Below, in pieces: positions 1-8,122 of a stretch of DNA of 19,542 nt. A program made the translations under genes and the position numbers. A model generated the notes under the pieces. The model had not been told where the DNA came from. It did not search any database and worked only from the letters and a program-made list of their open reading frames with translations. Within the stretch, counting starts at the first letter, position 1. Every line of letters starts with the position of its first letter. This DNA is from CAYWMP01 sp964459445 (GTDB lineage Bacteria > Desulfobacterota > DSM-4660 > Desulfatiglandales > HGW-15). The DNA lies in NCBI GenBank assembly GCA_964459445.1, contig CAYWMP010000113.1, positions 1-19,542 on the forward strand, in the 5' to 3' direction.

Positions 1-292
1 TAAGATAACCCTGGCTTCCGGCTACCACAGGCATGGCCAGTATCTCCGGCTCCTCATAGGAGTGAACGGCCTTGATGGCCCTCTCGACATCCCCATAAAG
101 ATCTTTCCGCGTCTTCATGAGACACAGCCACTCTTCATCCTGCTCCATTTTACCCTTCCATCGGTACGTACTCGTTATAGGCCCGATGACTTGAACACAT
201 GCAGCAAGTTTCTTTTCCAGCAAATGTTCTGCAATCCTAAGGGCCTCCCCTTTTTTGTCGATGGTCATGAACACCTGTATGTGGTCCGTCAT
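1..292 (-). CDS. cutA: CutA1-family divalent cation tolerance protein (3' end cut by window edge)
   Basis: The reverse strand reads 97 codons from an ATG at 292 with no stop before the left edge. CutA1 proteins are small cytoplasmic trimers of about 105-115 residues, so only the last 10 or so residues are missing. The family pattern is visible: KLAACVQVIGPITSTYRWKG (about 27-47) matches the LAACVN-x-S-x-Y-W-G core, followed by ME-DEEW-L-KTR (49-62) and HSYEEPEI-PVVAGSQGYL (77-97), the counterpart of HPYEVPEI-P-G-YL. The start is supported by a strong ribosome site, AAAGGAG, eight bases before ATG. The family was linked to copper tolerance in E. coli, but its biochemical role remains uncertain. 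It is probably monocistronic from the promoter at 388-417. Family call seen in sequence; function from family knowledge. Confidence 0.9.
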   Translation of the reverse strand, partial: MTDHIQVFMTIDKKGEALRIAEHLLEKKLAACVQVIGPITSTYRWKGKMEQDEEWLCLMKTRKDLYGDVERAIKAVHSYEEPEILAMPVVAGSQGYL

Positions 293-387
293 TCTTACGC
301 TCCTTTCAAAAAAACAGTGCTATTAGGCAAAGGATGGATTTGAATTCTAACTTTATCTTACACAGTGCCAAGAGCTCAACGAATTCG

Positions 388-417
388 ATAATACGGATTT
401 GGCGCCGGTTTAGTCAA
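388..417 (-). promoter_or_regulatory. Sigma70-type promoter for cutA
   Basis: On the minus strand TTGACT (417-412) is separated by 18 bp from TATTAT (393-388); both hexamers match consensus at 5 of 6 positions. It lies about 95 bp upstream of the cutA ATG and points at it. Prediction from sequence only. Confidence 0.55.
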
Positions 418-554
418 TAGGTCCGCCATTCAGGCTTAAGATTCATCAGATCTAACACAAAGGAGTATTTCCGGTTTGCTTAACCATCTGATCAGTATTC
501 GAGTGGGATCTCCAGCTGCCGGGGCTTTTCTGGCGTGACCAGCGGGAGGGAGCC

Positions 555-655
555 GTCTTTTCGCGATTTATCAATGGGGGAAGCCCCAGCTCTGAGCGAA
601 GCGAGGAGAGGGGGGAGGGGGTAAGAATCCCCCGTGGATAAGTCGCTGAAAAGAC
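555..655. repeat. Imperfect long inverted-repeat element in the cutA-fumC intergenic region
   Basis: Arms at 555-580 and 629-655 are inverted copies: both, read outward-in, begin GTCTTTTC, then (A)GCGA, TTATC and end in GGGGG, with about 23 of 26 positions matching. The loop of about 48 bp is purine-rich, with GAGCGAAGCGAGGAGAG followed by runs of six and five G. Two open frames on the minus strand (492-677 and 571-765) run through it, but have low-complexity Pro/Ser-rich translations and are taken as chance. It could be a MITE-like or REP-like mobile repeat, or a folded RNA. The rest of 293-900 holds only the promoters noted separately. Confidence 0.6.
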
Positions 656-798
656 CAGCCCGGGAGGTCCGGAACAAAAGAAAAGACCCGGGAGTCTGGA
701 GATTCGAATTTTATCATGGATCCTACTAGCAAACTGGAAATGCTTACATGATGAACGTTTAACACACGATGGCCCTATCTGCGGCCGCGCAAAACCTA

Positions 799-827
799 TT
801 GCATTGTCCCTAGCACATGTATAGATT
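799..827 (+). promoter_or_regulatory. Possible fumC promoter
   Basis: TTGCAT (799-804), a 17 bp spacer and TAGATT (822-827) lie about 75 bp upstream of the fumC ATG. The heptamer CGTTTAA occurs three times nearby (756-762, 837-843, 852-858), the last two 15 bp apart downstream of this promoter. The matches to consensus are only moderate. Confidence 0.35.
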
Positions 828-900
828 TACGAGGGACGTTTAAAATATCGGCGTTTAATAGCTAAGTTCCTGATGATTCTATTCTAAGGGAGACATCACC

Positions 901-2286
901 ATGACGGACAATTTTAGAGAAGAAAAGGATTCCATGGGAACCGTTCGAGTGCCAAAAAGCGCATACTATGGGGCGCAAACCCAAAGGGCCAAGGAGAATT
1001 TCTCCATCAGTGATCTTACCCTCCCATCGAAATTCATCTGGGCCTTGGGATTGATCAAATTCCATGCAGCGCAGGTCAATCTTGAACTGGGACTTCTGGA
1101 TAAGAAAGTAGCCGATGCCATTTCAGATGCAGCTCGAGAAGTTGTCGATGGCACATTGGACGATCAATTTGTTGTAGATGTCTTTCAAACCGGATCAGGA
1201 ACCTCCTCCAATATGAATGCGAACGAGGTCATCGCAGGTCGAGCGAATGAAATCCTCACAGGAAAAATTGGCGGTAAATCGCCTGTCCACCCAAACGACC
1301 ACGTCAACCTCGGACAATCCAGCAATGATGTGATCCCTTCCGCTATCCACATAGCTGCACTATCCGCCATCAAAGAACACCTTATTCCGGCCTTGAGAAA
1401 ACTGCAGCGACATCTTCATGAAAAAGCCCAAGCCTTTATGGATGTAAGAAAAATTGGCAGGACCCATCTCCAGGATGCCGTTCCCTTATCCCTCGGCCAG
1501 GAATTCGGCGGTTATGCCAGGCAGGTGGCGCTAGGTATCGCAAGGATCGAGAGCTTAGAGGCGTCCCTATCAGAACTCGCCTTGGGGGGTACAGCAGTCG
1601 GGACGGGATTAAATACCCATGCAGAATTTGCGCAAAGGGTCATCGCTCGCCTGTCAAAAGAAACAGGCTGCCCCTTTAGGGAAGCTGTCAATCACTTCCA
1701 AGCCCAGGCTTCCCAGGACGCGGCTGTTGAAACCAGTGGTGCGCTAAAAACTATAGCTGTAAGCCTTACAAAGATTGCCAATGATATCAGGTGGCTCGCT
1801 TCCGGCCCGCGATGCGGGCTGGGTGAGATTACCATCCCGTCGCTTCAACCGGGTTCTTCTATCATGCCGGGCAAAATAAATCCGGTTATTCCCGAAGCCG
1901 TCATCCAGGTGGCGGCACAGGTCATGGGGAATGACACAACCGTCGCCTTCTCCGGTCAGGCAGGTAATTTTGAGCTCAATGTCACGCTCCCCTTGATTGC
2001 ATACAATTTGCTCCAGTCTATCCATCTACTCTCATCCGCCGCAGAGGCGCTGGGGGAAAAATGCGTGGCGGGCATCTCAGCGAATAGGGAGAAATGTGAA
2101 TCCTATTTGGAGACGAGTCTGGCCCTCTGTACGGCCCTCGTGCCAAAAATTGGCTATGACAAGGCCGCAACCCTTGCAAAGGAGGCCTATGAAAAAGGAA
2201 AAACCGTGAGGGAAGCTGCCTTGGAAATGGGTGTTTTGCCTGAAGGGGAGCTGAATCAATTACTTGATGACATGGTGAAGGGCTAA
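901..2286 (+). CDS. fumC: Fumarate hydratase, class II
   Basis: Catalyses reversible hydration of fumarate to L-malate in the citric acid cycle; a cytoplasmic, iron-free homotetramer. The 461 residues match the usual class II length of 460-470. Motifs seen: GSGTSSNMNANEV (98-110, active-site region 1), GQSSNDVIPSA (138-148), GRTHLQDAVPLS (186-197, with the catalytic-site His at 189), and the superfamily signature GSSIMPGKINP (318-328), whose loop holds the catalytic Ser. The spacing of these motifs and the HLQDA form favour FumC over aspartase or argininosuccinate lyase, though aspartase is the nearest alternative. The start ATG follows AAGGGAG at a good distance. The next gene on the right converges on it, so it is probably a single-gene unit. 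Sulfate reducers often carry the iron-sulfur class I enzyme, so a class II copy is mildly notable. Confidence 0.95.
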   Translation: MTDNFREEKDSMGTVRVPKSAYYGAQTQRAKENFSISDLTLPSKFIWALGLIKFHAAQVNLELGLLDKKVADAISDAAREVVDGTLDDQFVVDVFQTGSGTSSNMNANEVIAGRANEILTGKIGGKSPVHPNDHVNLGQSSNDVIPSAIHIAALSAIKEHLIPALRKLQRHLHEKAQAFMDVRKIGRTHLQDAVPLSLGQEFGGYARQVALGIARIESLEASLSELALGGTAVGTGLNTHAEFAQRVIARLSKETGCPFREAVNHFQAQASQDAAVETSGALKTIAVSLTKIANDIRWLASGPRCGLGEITIPSLQPGSSIMPGKINPVIPEAVIQVAAQVMGNDTTVAFSGQAGNFELNVTLPLIAYNLLQSIHLLSSAAEALGEKCVAGISANREKCESYLETSLALCTALVPKIGYDKAATLAKEAYEKGKTVREAALEMGVLPEGELNQLLDDMVKG

Positions 2287-2304
2287 GGATTCGCGAAATC
2301 CTTA
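2284..2304 (+). terminator. Hairpin overlapping the fumC stop codon
   Basis: TAAGGATT (2284-2291) and AATCCTTA (2297-2304) form a perfect 8 bp stem with loop CGCGA. No T-tract follows on either strand, so this is a weak terminator candidate at best. It is the only clear hairpin in the 118 bp between the convergent genes fumC and the giant gene. Confidence 0.3.
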
Positions 2305-2404
2305 ATCCGGCCAAGGGGGAAAAGAAGAGTTTTCGAAAAATTTGAATCATTCACAATAATCCGCGATGACCCAAAAGGGCTAAATAGATAGGGAGACTAA
2401 ACAA

Positions 2405-5400
2405 TCAATTAGCTCTAAAGGTTGCCGTGGATTCATCGAATTTCCTCGCGATAAGGGTTTCGAATTCCTTTCCCAGATACACCCGATTATTGAGCAGATA
2501 CCATTTAATACTATCCCAATAACCCCTCAACTCATCCTCATCTTGAATGGTCCCGAGAAAGCCGTCGATCTCTTGCAGCTTGTCCCTTTTAAGACTGTCC
2601 TTCCTTAATTCATAAAGATCGGTGAGTCTATGCCTCTGTTCATCGCTAAAACCGATGTCCAGTGAACGATCCATCAAATCGGTGACCAGATTATGGATCT
2701 CTTTGAAATCATGAAGCAATTCCATTTGTCTATTTGCCTGTTCAAGCATGAGCGTGATAATATCCTTCAGGCGTCCATCATAGGCCCGCTCAAGTTTCAA
2801 TTCATAATCATCCGTAAAAAAGGGACTTTTTCGCAAGGATCTCAGACTATGATGGAAGTAGTTCTTGAGATGTTCCACATCTGAAATGGTCTCCATATGG
2901 GTGAGTTTTTGGGAAATGTTGATTTTATCCACAAAGGAGACCGAGAGTACCCTGTAGGTTTCTTGTTTTTTGAATAGGATGCCCGTTCTGGCCTTAAAAA
3001 AATGTCCTAGGTAAGATCCATTTCCCCATATTTTCTCCACGGAGATTTGGTTCAAGGCATCGTTAACCGCCTCGTATCGTCTTTCGATTTGATCCGCCAG
3101 GCCCAGGAAATCCAGACATACGGGGCGACCTTCTTTTTTGAATCTTTTGGATCCCAGAAGTGCGATCAATAGGAGTTTGATGAGATTCTCATAATTCAGA
3201 TAGCCGCCCACCTTTTCAAAACCATAGATACGAACCTCGTCCTCAACCAATCTTTCCAGGACAAAGTGTCTGACGGGCTCGGATAGAACCTCTAAACCGT
3301 TGTAGATGCGCAGGGCCTCGAAGAGCTCTCTCTCGAACTTGGCGTACCCAACCCCGAAGTAGTTCCTTTTCATGTAAATAAATTTCAGCGGCACTTTGAC
3401 GATAAGCCTTGCCAGGTCATAAAACTCCACGTACCTTAATCCTCGAAGCCTGAAAAGCCTCTCCATGGCGTAAATCATCCTTCCCGCACGGACATAGCTT
3501 TCCTTTTCAGACGCCTGCCATTTAAAGGATTCAAGGTACTTTGCAGGTGGCGTTTCCTTTAATTCACTTTCGGAACGATAGGCCTCCAGGGCATGGAACA
3601 TGTGACCTCTTCTTGCAAACACCTCTTCAAGATGACCCTCTATACTTGTTTCGCCCTCAATGATCCTTCGACAGACCGAACGTATCTGAAAGAGCATCGT
3701 AGCCAGATCTTCCAATATCAGATCTTCCCTCATGGCGGAAAACATCATGAATGAGGTTATAAAAAAAGCGTCAAGTAGATGCTGGTTTCTCAGATCGAGA
3801 ATTTCTTGGGTCGCGTAAAAGGAGAATTCTCCCCTCAGCATATGATGAAGAAAATCATGGTGCCTTATCAGAAAGACCAGATGCTGATGGGCCTTCTTGG
3901 TTGTATTGTATCTCGTGGATATCCTTTCCTTCTCCAAGAAATAGGCGCCCGCCTGGGCATGATCAACGGGACTGATCTCGTTCTTGTATTTCTCTCGGAA
4001 CTGGGGAATAAATCCTAAGTCCCGAAAAATAAAGGATTTGATTAAGGCATCAAAAAGGGGCTTATCCTTGCGGAGCTCCTCAAGGATGGCTTCCAGGGTT
4101 TCGATGTGGGATTCATTAAGCCCGATGATCCCGGTATCCAAGGGCCCAAACTCTCGCTGTGCCAATTTGCGTAGGCGTCGAATATTTTGAAAACCCTCCC
4201 TATCATGGCTGATTAGGGCCTGGATTTTTCTGATGCTTATGAGAATGTGTTCAATTAGGGGTTCGTCTATGTAAACCCTTCCAGGGAGTTTCACCTCATC
4301 TAGAGCCATGAACTCGGGCAAGACAAACCCCAGGAGCGAGGAACAAAGCTTGTGAAGCCGATCCAGGTCCGTATAGATGCTTTCAGGTTTGAATATGATT
4401 TTTCTGAGACTTATCCTCAGACGCCCCCTCAGATCCCGGACCCTCTTGTGCCATTCAATCTGCCTTGCAGGCAGTTTGAGCTTAATGTCCTTGCCCGAGA
4501 TGAGACGCAAATGGTTTTGATAAAAGCTCTCAAGGTTCGCAAATACCCTCTCTAAGGCCTTGAGTACCTTGATTGGGATATCTGAGATACGCCGACCCAT
4601 GAACTTTTCCCCTAGAATTTCAAGTTCTCTGATATTCTCGTCCATATCAATGTAGTCGACATCCAGGGCTTGAGTGCTTGGGTTTATCCGTAGTTGGAAC
4701 CCGGTACCCATAATAAAGGAGGTCTGGCTCTCATAGAGTTGTGAACTGAAATGCCTCAAAGTAGACAAGTCAAGGTATTTGACTTTGATGTTCCGGGCCT
4801 CCTCTTCCACCCGCTTAATGTACCCTTCCTCTTCCTTGGGTTCTACGTGGGCCAAAATAGGATTGAAGTTGATAATATCTCCCTGCACAACATTGACAGC
4901 CACCCACAAAAGAAGGAAAACAAGCTCGCTATCCATTCTCTCAAAGACCCGCGCCGTGCCGTGAAACTCAATGTTGAGAAACTTTCTGTAAAAGATCGGC
5001 AACTGCAAAGGGTCTTCTTTTAGAAAACTGTCTTCCAGTTGTTCAATAAAATTCACTAGCTTGATGATGCTTCCTATTTTAGTAAGCCTTTCCTCATCAT
5101 AGTCGGCGAGAGACTCCTTCTCCATGTCTCCCTTAAGGCTGAGCTCTGACCAGTTGTCAAGGAACTGAAAATGATTCATCAATTTCAGAATCTTTCGCAC
5201 GATCTTATTATGTATCCCTCCCAGGGAGCTGATTTTCTCATCCAATAGGCGCTCCCAATCCATTTCGCGATTGGTAACCACCTTCACCATGGATTCATAC
5301 AAATCAAAGAGTTCGGCAAGCTGCTCTTGATTTATATCCGATCTTCTCGAGGCCACGGTCTCAGCCAGGCTCATGAGACGGCAATAGCGCAACAGGTTAA

Positions 5401-7105
5401 GGGCTTGGAGGGGATCGTAGTTGCAGGCAAGGTCGGAGATCGGTTTCAACGTCCTTTCATTCATTTTCCCAGTTAGGATACGTCCCATAGGCGTGTGCCC
5501 AACCACGATAAGAAAGATCTCCTTCAATTCACCCGGGCTGAAACCGGACAAGGAGAGTGTTTCAAGGTTTTCCAGCACAGGGGTCCCAGCGCCTTCGATC
5601 ATTCCCGGATTGAGGTAGGATCTGATTCGCTTAAGCCTATTTATTTTAGACATGAGCTTAAGGACATCATTCAAGGCCTGATATCTCCTCTTTTTGTTGT
5701 CCAGAGGTTGCTTGAGTCTTTCAAGGAATATGTCCGGAATGCCGGCAAAGCTCCCGGCTTTGATTCTTTTGAGGACCTCAAGTGTCGTGAGAACGTATTC
5801 AAAGGAGTTTCGATAACCGGCAAGCAGAGGTAATGGACATCCGGACAGCCCTGATTCCCTTACGCGCTCCTTAAGGTTCTCAAGGGTCGTATCCAAAGGC
5901 CTCTTTTGGCCGAGATAGATCAGCATATGTTCCGGTGTGTAGCCGGCAGCAGAGAACCGCTTTTGCCACTCCTGTTTCAGACTTTCCGGGATGACCGGCT
6001 TCAATAACACCTTATTAAAAAAAACATTCAGAAGTCTGGACCACCTCTTCAATTGATCATAGGCAAATTCGTCATCGATAGGGAGGTTCAAGTAGGGCAA
6101 GTCGTTAATCTCCTGCAGCTTCATATTTTCAATCGGTTTCTCGCCAAGGAGCCTATCGATAACCTCTTTCTCAACATAGGGTGAGCTGAGGTACCTCTGA
6201 AAATCGAAAACATTGACCTGAACGGATCTTCCCTTGAATTGATACCTTTTTTTGGTCTTAAAAATATGGCTGAACAAAAGGAAATTCTTTTGCTCCGGTT
6301 CCGTCTTAAAGGTCACTCTAATAACCTGCTGTGTTTTCAACGCGTATTTCTCAGCGATGATGAAGAGTTCCCCTTCGGACTTCAGGAGGTTGTAGATCTT
6401 ATTGATGAAATAGGAGGCAAAATTTTCCAACTCCTTCTTTGAAATCATGCCCGCCATATGGGGCATAAAATTTCCCATAAAAACGATTTCATAAACATCC
6501 CGGGTCAGTATAACCAAATCCATGACATTGGTGACGGAACGAAGTTTTTCCAGGGAGTCGATGATCACAAATTGGTGTTCTTTGAACCGGACTGAAAGAT
6601 CATTGATGATAAGATCGTCGGCATGGGTCACAAGGCCGATCGTATGGCTTTCCTTGAGATACTTCTTGCGGTGAAAGCCAATGACCTTGCCGATCTCGTC
6701 GGACTTATTCCCTATGATGGTAAGAGAACTGGAGACCAGGTGTTCGGGAAGAAGATAATAGGGATGGCCTTGGTTGGAGAACCGGATAAGAAGCCCCAAT
6801 TTCTTGTGTATGCGATTTATCTCCTCGAAAAATCGCCGCGCTTTTTCGGGATCTTCGGGGATGTCCGATTGAAGGATCTTGATATCCTCTGAGCTCAAGC
6901 GGCCATAGAGCTCAAAAAGACCGAATCCGTAAGCGTTTCCCCCCAACCGGCTGGGAAGGTAAACGGGGTGTTTGTGGGCGGGATAGGTACCCGGGGGTAT
7001 GTCTTTTGAATCGATGCCGAGGGCTTCAAACTCTTCAGGTTTAATAAAGTTGAAGGAGTTTTCTTGCCAATAGGCGTCAGTTGGAAGGGGTTCTGAGGGA
7101 GGCAT
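2405..7105 (-). CDS. Giant 1566-residue protein of unknown function with a degenerate GlnD-like HD region
   Basis: I do not recognise the family as a whole. The protein is largely alpha-helical and charged, with no signal peptide or convincing membrane segment, so it is probably cytoplasmic. Residues about 1019-1150 read like the HD domain of GlnD (PII uridylyltransferase): FRDLG (1027-1031) stands where GlnD has the HDIG motif, DHAQAGAYFLE (1048-1058) matches DHSEVGA, and FLIRHHDFLHHM (1078-1089) matches the W-LVRHH block. A long helix pair, 1108-1150, follows. The first metal-binding His is Arg1028, and the final Asp region reads FMMF, so phosphohydrolase activity is doubtful. No nucleotidyltransferase motif is seen. 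Residues 154-252 alternate in a Rossmann-like way and end in LLKSEGELFIIAE (240-252), reminiscent of a methyltransferase strand. The ATG at 7105 is the first start after an in-frame stop; its ribosome site is weak. It starts 19 bp after livF stops, suggesting co-transcription and coupling. Function unknown. Confidence 0.85.
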   Translation of the reverse strand: MPPSEPLPTDAYWQENSFNFIKPEEFEALGIDSKDIPPGTYPAHKHPVYLPSRLGGNAYGFGLFELYGRLSSEDIKILQSDIPEDPEKARRFFEEINRIHKKLGLLIRFSNQGHPYYLLPEHLVSSSLTIIGNKSDEIGKVIGFHRKKYLKESHTIGLVTHADDLIINDLSVRFKEHQFVIIDSLEKLRSVTNVMDLVILTRDVYEIVFMGNFMPHMAGMISKKELENFASYFINKIYNLLKSEGELFIIAEKYALKTQQVIRVTFKTEPEQKNFLLFSHIFKTKKRYQFKGRSVQVNVFDFQRYLSSPYVEKEVIDRLLGEKPIENMKLQEINDLPYLNLPIDDEFAYDQLKRWSRLLNVFFNKVLLKPVIPESLKQEWQKRFSAAGYTPEHMLIYLGQKRPLDTTLENLKERVRESGLSGCPLPLLAGYRNSFEYVLTTLEVLKRIKAGSFAGIPDIFLERLKQPLDNKKRRYQALNDVLKLMSKINRLKRIRSYLNPGMIEGAGTPVLENLETLSLSGFSPGELKEIFLIVVGHTPMGRILTGKMNERTLKPISDLACNYDPLQALNLLRYCRLMSLAETVASRRSDINQEQLAELFDLYESMVKVVTNREMDWERLLDEKISSLGGIHNKIVRKILKLMNHFQFLDNWSELSLKGDMEKESLADYDEERLTKIGSIIKLVNFIEQLEDSFLKEDPLQLPIFYRKFLNIEFHGTARVFERMDSELVFLLLWVAVNVVQGDIINFNPILAHVEPKEEEGYIKRVEEEARNIKVKYLDLSTLRHFSSQLYESQTSFIMGTGFQLRINPSTQALDVDYIDMDENIRELEILGEKFMGRRISDIPIKVLKALERVFANLESFYQNHLRLISGKDIKLKLPARQIEWHKRVRDLRGRLRISLRKIIFKPESIYTDLDRLHKLCSSLLGFVLPEFMALDEVKLPGRVYIDEPLIEHILISIRKIQALISHDREGFQNIRRLRKLAQREFGPLDTGIIGLNESHIETLEAILEELRKDKPLFDALIKSFIFRDLGFIPQFREKYKNEISPVDHAQAGAYFLEKERISTRYNTTKKAHQHLVFLIRHHDFLHHMLRGEFSFYATQEILDLRNQHLLDAFFITSFMMFSAMREDLILEDLATMLFQIRSVCRRIIEGETSIEGHLEEVFARRGHMFHALEAYRSESELKETPPAKYLESFKWQASEKESYVRAGRMIYAMERLFRLRGLRYVEFYDLARLIVKVPLKFIYMKRNYFGVGYAKFERELFEALRIYNGLEVLSEPVRHFVLERLVEDEVRIYGFEKVGGYLNYENLIKLLLIALLGSKRFKKEGRPVCLDFLGLADQIERRYEAVNDALNQISVEKIWGNGSYLGHFFKARTGILFKKQETYRVLSVSFVDKINISQKLTHMETISDVEHLKNYFHHSLRSLRKSPFFTDDYELKLERAYDGRLKDIITLMLEQANRQMELLHDFKEIHNLVTDLMDRSLDIGFSDEQRHRLTDLYELRKDSLKRDKLQEIDGFLGTIQDEDELRGYWDSIKWYLLNNRVYLGKEFETLIARKFDESTATFRAN

Positions 7106-7124
7106 AGGGTCACGTCCCAGAAAG

Positions 7125-7928
7125 TTACAGCCACCTTTTTCGACGTTTGTAGGCCTTTACATCTTTGTAGGACTTTAGCTCACCTGTAGCAGCAGTCCCC
7201 AGATAGAACTCTTTGACATCCGGGTTCTCTCTCAGTTCCTCTGCCGGGCTTTCCAAAACAATCTTTCCGTTTTCCATCACATAGCCGTAATGCGCGATTT
7301 GCAAAGCCATATTTGCATTTTGCTCCACGACCAGAAGTGTTGTCCCCTGTTCTTGATTGATACGCTTGATAATCTGAAAGATCTCTTTGACCAACAGGGG
7401 CGCTAACCCCAAGGATGGTTCATCCAAAAGCAGCAGTTTTGGGTGGGCCATGAGTGCCCGCCCAATGACCAACATTTGGAGCTCCCCGCCGCTGCAATAA
7501 CCTGCCATGGCCCTTTTGCGGGCAAGCAAGGCAGGAAAGTAATGATAGACCATCTCAAGGTCTTTTTGGTAGGGCTTGCCCCACCGTGTCGCCGTGCCAA
7601 CCCTGAGATTTTCTTCTACGGTCAGATACTTGAATTCCTGCCTGCCCTCAAGGACCTGGATGATACCCGTTCGTGTGATTTCCTCGGGGGATGAATTTTG
7701 AACCGGTTGGCCGTCATACTCCACAGATCCCTCGGTGACCTTACCGTTTTCAGGTTTGAGTAACCCGGAAATGGCCTTTAGGGTTGTCGTCTTTCCTGCG
7801 CCGTTACTGCCCAGGAGAGAGACGACCTGTCCTTTCGGAATGGTGAGAGACACCCCCTTCAAGACTTGAATCACATCGGAATACACGACACTGATGTTGT
7901 TTATGAGTAGTCTAATGTTATTTTCCAT
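7125..7928 (-). CDS. livF: Branched-chain amino acid-type ABC transporter ATPase, LivF type
   Basis: One of the two ATPases that energise a HAAT-family importer on the inner face of the membrane. Walker A GSNGAGKTT is at 40-48, the Q-loop Gln at 91, the ABC signature CSGGELQM at 145-152, Walker B LLLLDEP at 165-171 and the LivF-type EQN switch at 202-204 (LivF has Gln where most ABC ATPases have His). The signature differs from the usual LSGGEQQ at two places. The 267 residues exceed the usual 235 or so because of a basic tail ending KRRKRWL, which I recall from desulfobacterial LivF copies found beside acyl-CoA ligases. A ribosome site AAAAAGG precedes the ATG. The substrate is unlikely to be amino acids given the ligase in the same train. 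Family call is firm; substrate is inference. Confidence 0.93.
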   Translation of the reverse strand: MENNIRLLINNISVVYSDVIQVLKGVSLTIPKGQVVSLLGSNGAGKTTTLKAISGLLKPENGKVTEGSVEYDGQPVQNSSPEEITRTGIIQVLEGRQEFKYLTVEENLRVGTATRWGKPYQKDLEMVYHYFPALLARKRAMAGYCSGGELQMLVIGRALMAHPKLLLLDEPSLGLAPLLVKEIFQIIKRINQEQGTTLLVVEQNANMALQIAHYGYVMENGKIVLESPAEELRENPDVKEFYLGTAATGELKSYKDVKAYKRRKRWL

Positions 7929-7982
7929 AAGTCAGACCTTTTTGTCACTAAGCAGATCTAATTTTAGCGTCCTTAATTTTCA

Positions 7983-8003
7983 AATATTAGGTTTTCTAAT
8001 ATT
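7983..8003. repeat. Small AT-rich inverted repeat upstream of livF
   Basis: AATATTAG (7983-7990), loop GTTTT and CTAATATT (7996-8003) form a perfect 8 bp stem about 55 bp upstream of livF. No T-tract follows, so its role, whether as operator or RNA hairpin, is unclear. Confidence 0.4.
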
Positions 8004-8024
8004 ACAAAGACTCCTGAATAGCAG

Positions 8025-8122
8025 GCTGAGGAAAAATGTTTAGATGCAAGGCACCCGAAATCCCGAGGAGTGAGTCGTACATGTTAGTACGTCGCAAGGA
8101 CGAGGGATGAGGGTAACGAAGC
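8025..8122. repeat. Dispersed imperfect palindromic repeat abutting the assembly gap
   Basis: The stretch is an imperfect palindrome centred near 8083: GTCGTAC (8074-8080) faces GTACGTC (8087-8093), and the outer parts ACCCGAAATCCCGAGG and CGAGGGATGAGGGTAACG pair with a few mismatches. The left end GCTGAGGAAAAATG would be expected to pair with sequence lost in the gap. The word pattern (GCACCCGAAATCCCGAGG, then GTAC, then GACGAGGGATGAGGGT) resembles, from memory, a repeat present in many copies in Desulfobacterales genomes. A multicopy repeat would explain why the assembly broke here. Confidence 0.55.

Noticed and set aside
492..765. Two overlapping minus-strand open frames of 61 and 64 codons
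   Set aside because: They run through the inverted-repeat element, have low-complexity translations, overlap each other in different frames and lack ribosome sites.
2342..2352. TGAATCATTCA as a second FadR site
   Set aside because: The arms are shorter and the spacing is wrong for the FadR site; it lies between two convergent gene ends, where a promoter operator makes little sense.
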